Source of the DNA: Vibrio cincinnatiensis DSM 19608
Lineage (GTDB): Bacteria; Pseudomonadota; Gammaproteobacteria; Enterobacterales; Vibrionaceae
DNA length: 64,000 bases
Assembly (NCBI RefSeq): GCF_900167345.1
Contig: NZ_FUXB01000006.1
Span: 1 to 64,000 of the forward strand
Direction: 5' to 3'
Of the stretch, positions 58,830-64,000 are shown piece by piece. Below the pieces are notes generated by a model. That model saw only the letters and a list, made by a program, of their open reading frames with translations, was not told the DNA's origin and did no database searches. The position numbers and the translations under genes are program-made. Each line of letters opens with the position of its first letter. The first letter of the stretch is position 1.

Positions 58830-59660
58830 ATGCTTAGTTTATTCAAACGTTATCGTCTTGGCCGTTCTTCGGCACCCGCTATGTCGGCATTTACTTTCTG
58901 TACCGTGTGTGAACAGGTAAAGCCGACTTCGCAAGTCGAGTTTGAATTTGCTCAGCAAAGTTTAGAATTTGCCTCTGACTGGCTTTATCAACAACAAGTG
59001 AATGCAAATTATGCGGATGCCGGACATCTTGTCTTACGCGATCCGGCAGATGGTCGGTTCCGAGAGCTATTACATCACCATTTAAGCATCCATTCGGTCC
59101 CTGTCATATTGGGGAACTGCCACGAGTTACTGCTCAATGCTCTGCCATTGCTTGCCGTCGATAATGAAGAGTTGGGTATTATTCATATTGGTCACCAGTT
59201 TGAACTCAAACAAACATTAGACCGACAAGTTGGATCGGTGTATCACTTTGCGCTGTCTCGTTATCAACAGACTCGGTTATTTTATTTTGGTATTGATGCT
59301 GATCGTGTGGCGAGCCAAACATGGGAGTACGCAGAAGATTTGGGTTGTGACTGGTTAACCGAAGATGAGTGCAGCTTTCGTCATCGAACTCAAGTGAAAA
59401 ACCAACTGGATCACTATATTGAACATTGCGATCAATTAGTCATTTCTATTGATCTTGCTTCTCTCGTACCCAGTAATGGCTTGGATGATCATAAGATTTT
59501 AGATAGCCAAATGGTGTTACGGGTGCTACGCCAAGCGGTGATGTCTGGTAAAGTAAAACTGATCCAGTTGATTGGTGCGAAAGATAAGCTCATTTATTCT
59601 AAACAAACCAAAGAAATCATTGATGAGCTTGGTCTTTTATCCCGAGAATCTTTTTACTAA
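58830..59660 (+). CDS. Degenerate arginase/formimidoylglutamase-fold protein
   Basis: This 276-residue protein has the pattern of a ureohydrolase. LGNCHELLLNALPLL corresponds to GGGHE of formimidoylglutamase, IIHIGHQFELK to the DAHFD metal loop, and VISIDLASLVPSNG to SxDxDxxDP. In the second motif the Asp and His ligands are replaced (Gly, Gln), and in the third the second Asp is Ala, so the two-Mn site is very likely lost. It may be a pseudoenzyme or a regulator, perhaps partner of the IclR protein 6 nt upstream. Family assignment rests on motif spacing, so confidence is moderate. Confidence 0.7.
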   Translation: MLSLFKRYRLGRSSAPAMSAFTFCTVCEQVKPTSQVEFEFAQQSLEFASDWLYQQQVNANYADAGHLVLRDPADGRFRELLHHHLSIHSVPVILGNCHELLLNALPLLAVDNEELGIIHIGHQFELKQTLDRQVGSVYHFALSRYQQTRLFYFGIDADRVASQTWEYAEDLGCDWLTEDECSFRHRTQVKNQLDHYIEHCDQLVISIDLASLVPSNGLDDHKILDSQMVLRVLRQAVMSGKVKLIQLIGAKDKLIYSKQTKEIIDELGLLSRESFY

Positions 59661-59684
59661 TTCAATAAGAAGCCGCTCAATGGG

Positions 59685-62600
59685 TTACTCCGATTCCATG
59701 ATAGGCTGAATGATTTTTTCTAGCCGCACGGCTGACACTTTAAACTCTGGAATTTTTGCATAGGGATCGCAAGCATTAACCGTCAGTCGGTTGGCGGGAG
59801 CTTCTGCAAAATGGAAGGGAACAAACACCACCCCTGATTGCATGCGTTTGGTAATAAAGGCCGGAGCCTCAATATAGCCCCTACGTGAGGTGAGGCGCAC
59901 TTTTTCACTATTCGCTATCCCTAATCGTTCAGCCTCTTGGACACTGATCATGATCTGCGCGCTGGCTTTTTCATTTAACCCTGAGGTTTTACGCGTCATG
60001 GTTCCTGTATGGAACTGTTCTAACACTCGCCCTGTGGTCAATATAAGCGGGTAATCTTCATCCGGCAGTTCTGCGGCATATCGGAATGGAACCGGAACCA
60101 TTTGTGCTTTGCCTCGAGGGAATTCTTGCTGATGAAGTAAGCGGGTACCCTGTGGTGCTTCTGCATGACAAGGCCATTGCAGTCCACCTTGTGCGAGCTT
60201 TTGCCAAGTCATTCCGGCATATTGAGGGGTGACTTGACATATTTCCTGATGAATTTGCTCTACGCTGTGATAGGACCAATTCGCGCCCATCGCATTGGCT
60301 ATCTGCGTGATGATCCACCAATCCTCTTTGGCTTCCCCCGGTGGTGTGAGGGCTGGACTTAATGATTGAACTCTTCGCTCAGTATTGGTGAAGTGACCAC
60401 TTTTTTCTGCAAACGCACATGCGGGCAGAACAATGTCGGCTAATTGTGCGGTTTCCGATAGAAAAATGTCCTGTACCAGTAAAAAATCGAGTTGTTTTAG
60501 TGCTTCGATAACATGACTCTGGTTGGGATCGCTCAGTACGGGGTTTTCTCCCATCACATATAGGCCACGCAATTCCTGTGTCGCTGCGGCATCAATCATT
60601 TCCGTTAGCGTTAATCCGGGTTGCTGGGAAAGTGTATTGCATTGCCAAGCTTGACTAAACTTAGTATGTACTAGTGGATGCGTTACTTTTTGATAACCGG
60701 GGTAATCGGTTGGGAGTGCGCCCATATCACAGGCACCTTGCACATTTGATTGTCCGCGCAGTGGGTTAATCCCCCCACCTTCGATGCCGATGTTGCCACA
60801 CAATAGCTGCAAGTTTGCAATGGAGCGGACGTTATCATGACCAGTGGTATGTTGGGTTATGCCCATGGCATAAAAAACCGAGGTCACACGAGCGGTGCCG
60901 ATCATTTGGGCGATACGGTAAATATCTTGTGCACTCACTCCGGTGATAAGCTCCACTTTTTCTGGTAAATAGTGGTCAGACATCACTTCCATCAACAGTG
61001 CTTCAAACCCATCTACACGTTGTTTTAGGTAATCGTTATCATACCAAGCATGAGTGATGATCTGCTGCATGATACCGTTGAGTAACATCACATCGGTACC
61101 TGGCCGTTGAGCCACATATAAGGTAGCGTAATCCGCCATTTTGATCCGTTTAGGGTCAATAACAATTAATTTTGCCCCTTGTTTAACGGCTCGTTTTATA
61201 TGTGAGGCGATCACTGGGTGAGCGGCGGTGGTATCCGAACCTATGATTAAGATCACATCAGAATGGGCAATGCTGGCGATATCGTTTGTCATGGCTCCAC
61301 TGCCTAAGGATGCCTCAAGGCCTGTTACCGTTGAGGCATGACATAGGCGAGCACAGTGATCGACGTTATTGGTGCCAAACTCTCGCCGGATGAGTTTTTG
61401 AAAGAGATAGTTATCTTGGTTGGTGGCTTTGGCTGAAGAAAAACCACCCAGTGCTTGGCTGCCATAGTGCTGTTTAATGTGCAGAAAACGCTGAGCAATT
61501 TCGGTTAAGGCTTCTTGCCAACTCGTTGGCTGTAATTGGCCATTTCGGCGAATCAGTGGGGTGGTTAGCCGCTCAGGGCTGTGAAGAAAATCAAAACCGA
61601 ATCGTCCTTTAACACAAAGCATACCTTGGTTTACGGGCGAGCGTTTATTTCCTTCAATGTGTCGAATGCGGTTGGCTTTTTCATCGACATACAAGGTCAA
61701 ACTACACCCTACACCACAATAGGTACAAATTGTGGTGTAGGGTTTTAGTATGTCTATTCGTGCATGAGATTTGTCGCGTTTATCCACCAACGCCCCTGTT
61801 GGACAGGCTTGTATGCAGGCGCCGCATTGACTGCACTGAGAATCTTTGATGCGTTGGTTATGGTTAAATATCGGTTTATTATCGGTGTCCGAAAAACTTA
61901 ACACACCATGTACGTTTTCTTCCTGACAGGCTTGGATACAAAGTCCGCAGCTGATACAGCGGTTAGCATCAAAGACAATAAAAGGGCTGCTTTTATCAAC
62001 CGGATAACCGCTGCGTTCCACCAAGGTGAGCTGTGTCGCATCAATATGGTGCTCACTGGCATAGTCGCGCAAACGACAGTCGGTATTTACTTGGCAACCG
62101 CATTCTAGGCAGCGACTGGCTTCTAATTGCGCCGCATTTCTTCCTGGGTCAAGCTCCACTTCGGCAAAATTTTTACGGCGGTATAAGCTTGGAAGATGTG
62201 GAAATTGCACTCTTCTCTGAATGGCTTCAAAGCGATATTCATTGCGTTTAACAAGGTTGAGTGAAGGAGCTTTACGGCTGGCAAATATTTTTTGCTGAGG
62301 ATTGAGACCTAAGATTAAGCGATGGGCAATGGCTTCTGCGGCTTGTTTTCCATCAGCAATCGCTTCAATTGCCGTGGCAGGGCCGCGACGGAAATCGCCA
62401 ATGGAGAACACATTGTGATAGTGATGCAGTGTTTCAGGATCGACACAAGCGGTGTGTGACTGGGTGAGTGGAACGTGTGCTTTTTGCCCGTTAAAAAGTT
62501 GAAGATCTGGCTGTTGGGACAAAGCGGCAATCACAGTATCAAAGGCTTGTTCGTAGACTTCTTCCGTCGGGATGGGTTTACGTCGCCCAGAGCTATCCGC

Positions 62601-63803
62601 TTCTCCTAATGTCATCCTTTGCAGCCGGATTGCTCGGACATGGCCTTGTTCATCCGCGAGGTTTTCTAATGGACGGGTAAGAAAGCAGAAGGTGACACCC
62701 TCATGGTCAGCCTCTTGAATTTCATACGCTTCTGCTGGCATTTCATCCAGAGTTCGTCGATAAAATAGCGTGACTTTCGCCCCAAGCCGAACCGCGGTTC
62801 GGGCGCAGTCAATCGCTGTATTGCCCCCACCGATAATGGCGACGTTTTTTCCCGTTTTTAAGCGCTGGAATGTTGCTGCATCTTTTAGGTAGTCTGCGCC
62901 CAGATAGCACCCAGATAATTGACTTCCCGGGTAGTGAGCAGTTACCGCTTTGGTTGCGCCTATTGCTAGGCAAACAGCATCATATTCTTGTTCTAATTGA
63001 GCAAGAGAAAAATCTTTCCCAATGGTTTGGTTGCATAACAGTGTCATGCCAGTTTGCAGTAGTATGGCTATCTCTTGGTCGAGTACTTGTTTGGGTAATC
63101 GATACTCAGGAATGCCATAGCGCAGCCACCCTCCCGCTTGTGGCATGCTTTCAAATAAGGTGACGGAAAATCCCATTAAACGTAAGTAGTAACCGCAGGC
63201 GAGCCCTGCAGGCCCAGCACCCACAATAGCAATGTGCTTACCATTATCTGGCATCATTGAGGGGGCCTGAGAGGGTGTAGTTAAATCGAGATCGGCAGCA
63301 TGGCGTTTTAATTGACGTATAGCGATGGGTTCATCGACTAAACTACGCCGACATTCGGTTTCGCAAAAAGCGGGGCAAACCCGACCAATCGAAGCGGGTA
63401 GGGGTAAATGACGTTTAATGATAGCGACGGCTTGCTGAGGTTCACCTTGTGCAATGTGATGTAAATATGCCTGAATATCAACATGAGCTGGGCAAGCCTG
63501 TTGACAAGGGGCTTCACAATCGGCGGTGTGCTCTGTCAGAATCGCTTGCAAGGCTGTTTGGCGAAGTTGATAGAGGGCTGGAGTATGCGTTTCAATCTGC
63601 ATTTGTGGCCGTAGTAGGGTTTCACAGGCTCGAATAATGCCAAGTTTCTGTTCTTCCACAACGCATAAATTGCAGTGCTTTTTGCCCATTTGATGGCTGG
63701 CTGCACAGAGTTGTGGCACCTCTATTTCTAGAGACTGTAAAAATTGAAGAAGAGAAAGCCCCGCTTGGTAAGGGAAAGGTTGACCATTAACGACCACGTG
63801 CAT
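59685..63803 (-). CDS. GltD-like/formate dehydrogenase alpha fusion protein
   Basis: This product of about 1372 residues combines several redox modules. An N-terminal [2Fe-2S] domain (about 1-80; Cys set VPQLC, HCNLC, IRAC) leads to a GltD-like flavoprotein (about 90-580, FAD GPAGLACGYYLRLMG and NADP GGGNTAIDCARTA). Two 4Fe-4S ferredoxin motifs follow (CISCGLCIQAC, CSQCGACIQAC). The C-terminal Mo/W-MGD formate dehydrogenase core (from about 690) has TYCGVGC and catalytic Cys near 821 (ARLCHAS), where E. coli FdhF has Sec. Formate oxidation linked to NAD(P) is inferred. The frame continues to an ATG at 63899; 63803 is preferred because GAGGTG precedes it and the ferredoxin fold begins there. 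No fdhD or Mo genes are seen. Confidence 0.9.
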   Translation of the reverse strand: MHVVVNGQPFPYQAGLSLLQFLQSLEIEVPQLCAASHQMGKKHCNLCVVEEQKLGIIRACETLLRPQMQIETHTPALYQLRQTALQAILTEHTADCEAPCQQACPAHVDIQAYLHHIAQGEPQQAVAIIKRHLPLPASIGRVCPAFCETECRRSLVDEPIAIRQLKRHAADLDLTTPSQAPSMMPDNGKHIAIVGAGPAGLACGYYLRLMGFSVTLFESMPQAGGWLRYGIPEYRLPKQVLDQEIAILLQTGMTLLCNQTIGKDFSLAQLEQEYDAVCLAIGATKAVTAHYPGSQLSGCYLGADYLKDAATFQRLKTGKNVAIIGGGNTAIDCARTAVRLGAKVTLFYRRTLDEMPAEAYEIQEADHEGVTFCFLTRPLENLADEQGHVRAIRLQRMTLGEADSSGRRKPIPTEEVYEQAFDTVIAALSQQPDLQLFNGQKAHVPLTQSHTACVDPETLHHYHNVFSIGDFRRGPATAIEAIADGKQAAEAIAHRLILGLNPQQKIFASRKAPSLNLVKRNEYRFEAIQRRVQFPHLPSLYRRKNFAEVELDPGRNAAQLEASRCLECGCQVNTDCRLRDYASEHHIDATQLTLVERSGYPVDKSSPFIVFDANRCISCGLCIQACQEENVHGVLSFSDTDNKPIFNHNQRIKDSQCSQCGACIQACPTGALVDKRDKSHARIDILKPYTTICTYCGVGCSLTLYVDEKANRIRHIEGNKRSPVNQGMLCVKGRFGFDFLHSPERLTTPLIRRNGQLQPTSWQEALTEIAQRFLHIKQHYGSQALGGFSSAKATNQDNYLFQKLIRREFGTNNVDHCARLCHASTVTGLEASLGSGAMTNDIASIAHSDVILIIGSDTTAAHPVIASHIKRAVKQGAKLIVIDPKRIKMADYATLYVAQRPGTDVMLLNGIMQQIITHAWYDNDYLKQRVDGFEALLMEVMSDHYLPEKVELITGVSAQDIYRIAQMIGTARVTSVFYAMGITQHTTGHDNVRSIANLQLLCGNIGIEGGGINPLRGQSNVQGACDMGALPTDYPGYQKVTHPLVHTKFSQAWQCNTLSQQPGLTLTEMIDAAATQELRGLYVMGENPVLSDPNQSHVIEALKQLDFLLVQDIFLSETAQLADIVLPACAFAEKSGHFTNTERRVQSLSPALTPPGEAKEDWWIITQIANAMGANWSYHSVEQIHQEICQVTPQYAGMTWQKLAQGGLQWPCHAEAPQGTRLLHQQEFPRGKAQMVPVPFRYAAELPDEDYPLILTTGRVLEQFHTGTMTRKTSGLNEKASAQIMISVQEAERLGIANSEKVRLTSRRGYIEAPAFITKRMQSGVVFVPFHFAEAPANRLTVNACDPYAKIPEFKVSAVRLEKIIQPIMESE

Positions 63804-64000
63804 AAACACCTCATCAGCGCGAATAAGCGCAGGTTGGTTGGCTGAGTTGTTAGGGGAGATGATGAAAAATCGGGTATTTTCACTCCTCAATAAAGCCATA
63901 AAAACTCTGTGGTTATCGAACAGTATAGGGAATGTTAGCGATGATTCCTACGACTTAGCTCGCAATTTATGTGCAACATCCATTTTGTGTATGTAAGGGT

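Overview
The window comes from a Vibrio species (Gammaproteobacteria) and covers the replication-origin region of the small chromosome, chromosome II. Three things support this. There is an rctB gene, the initiator specific to Vibrionaceae chromosome II. A divergent parA2-parB2 operon lies next to it. Between them is a non-coding region packed with GATC-containing repeats, one perfect DnaA box, and sites fitting the chromosome II centromere consensus TTTACANTGTAAA. The gene order (YebC-like, rctB, ori2, parAB2, then malT/malPQ/glgB, a VcINDY-type transporter and a ChiA2-type chitinase) resembles the V. cholerae chromosome II origin neighbourhood. The species cannot be fixed from sequence alone.

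Left arm (1-17.7 kb): an IS200-type element, then a proline-use block on the minus strand (putA, a detached ALDH-like tail protein, putP, with an AraC regulator upstream). Next come two paralogous periplasmic coiled-coil/PEGA proteins, one carrying a sulfatase-modifying-factor-like domain, followed by pdxH, a FapA/DUF342 protein, a response regulator with a SpoIIE-like phosphatase domain, a 3-hydroxyisobutyrate-dehydrogenase-family enzyme, a YebC-family protein and two small conserved-looking proteins.

Origin (17.7-23.8 kb): rctB reads leftward and parA2-parB2 rightward. Between them lie six direct ATGATCA 12-mers at a 22-23 bp pitch, an AT-rich stretch with six TGAT repeats about 9 bp apart, a DnaA box, an array of longer RctB-type motifs in both orientations, and a parS2 site. 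Two more RctB-type motifs lie downstream of rctB. One 15-mer identical to an origin copy lies 13 kb away, upstream of the PEGA genes.

Right arm (23.8-64 kb): an orphan PotD-like binding protein, tmcA, two parS2 sites, and a class I Fic toxin-antitoxin pair. These are followed by a Tat-exported sulfide:quinone-reductase-like flavoprotein, an AraC/SLC13 divergent pair, a YkgJ-like protein, an iron alcohol dehydrogenase with an AraC regulator, a fourth parS2, a chemoreceptor and a YibL-like protein. The maltodextrin/glycogen block follows (malT divergent from malP-malQ, then glgB). The last part holds an AEC transporter, a VcINDY-type dicarboxylate transporter, a DUF2057 protein, a modular chitinase, a second chemoreceptor, an NhaC-type antiporter, an IclR regulator with a degenerate arginase-fold protein, and a large GltD-formate dehydrogenase fusion.

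Functionally the window combines chromosome II maintenance (RctB, ParA2/ParB2, ori2, parS2) with carbon and nitrogen acquisition typical of marine vibrios: proline, maltodextrin, chitin, dicarboxylates and formate. Most genes end in clear intrinsic terminators. No tRNA, rRNA or CRISPR array was seen.
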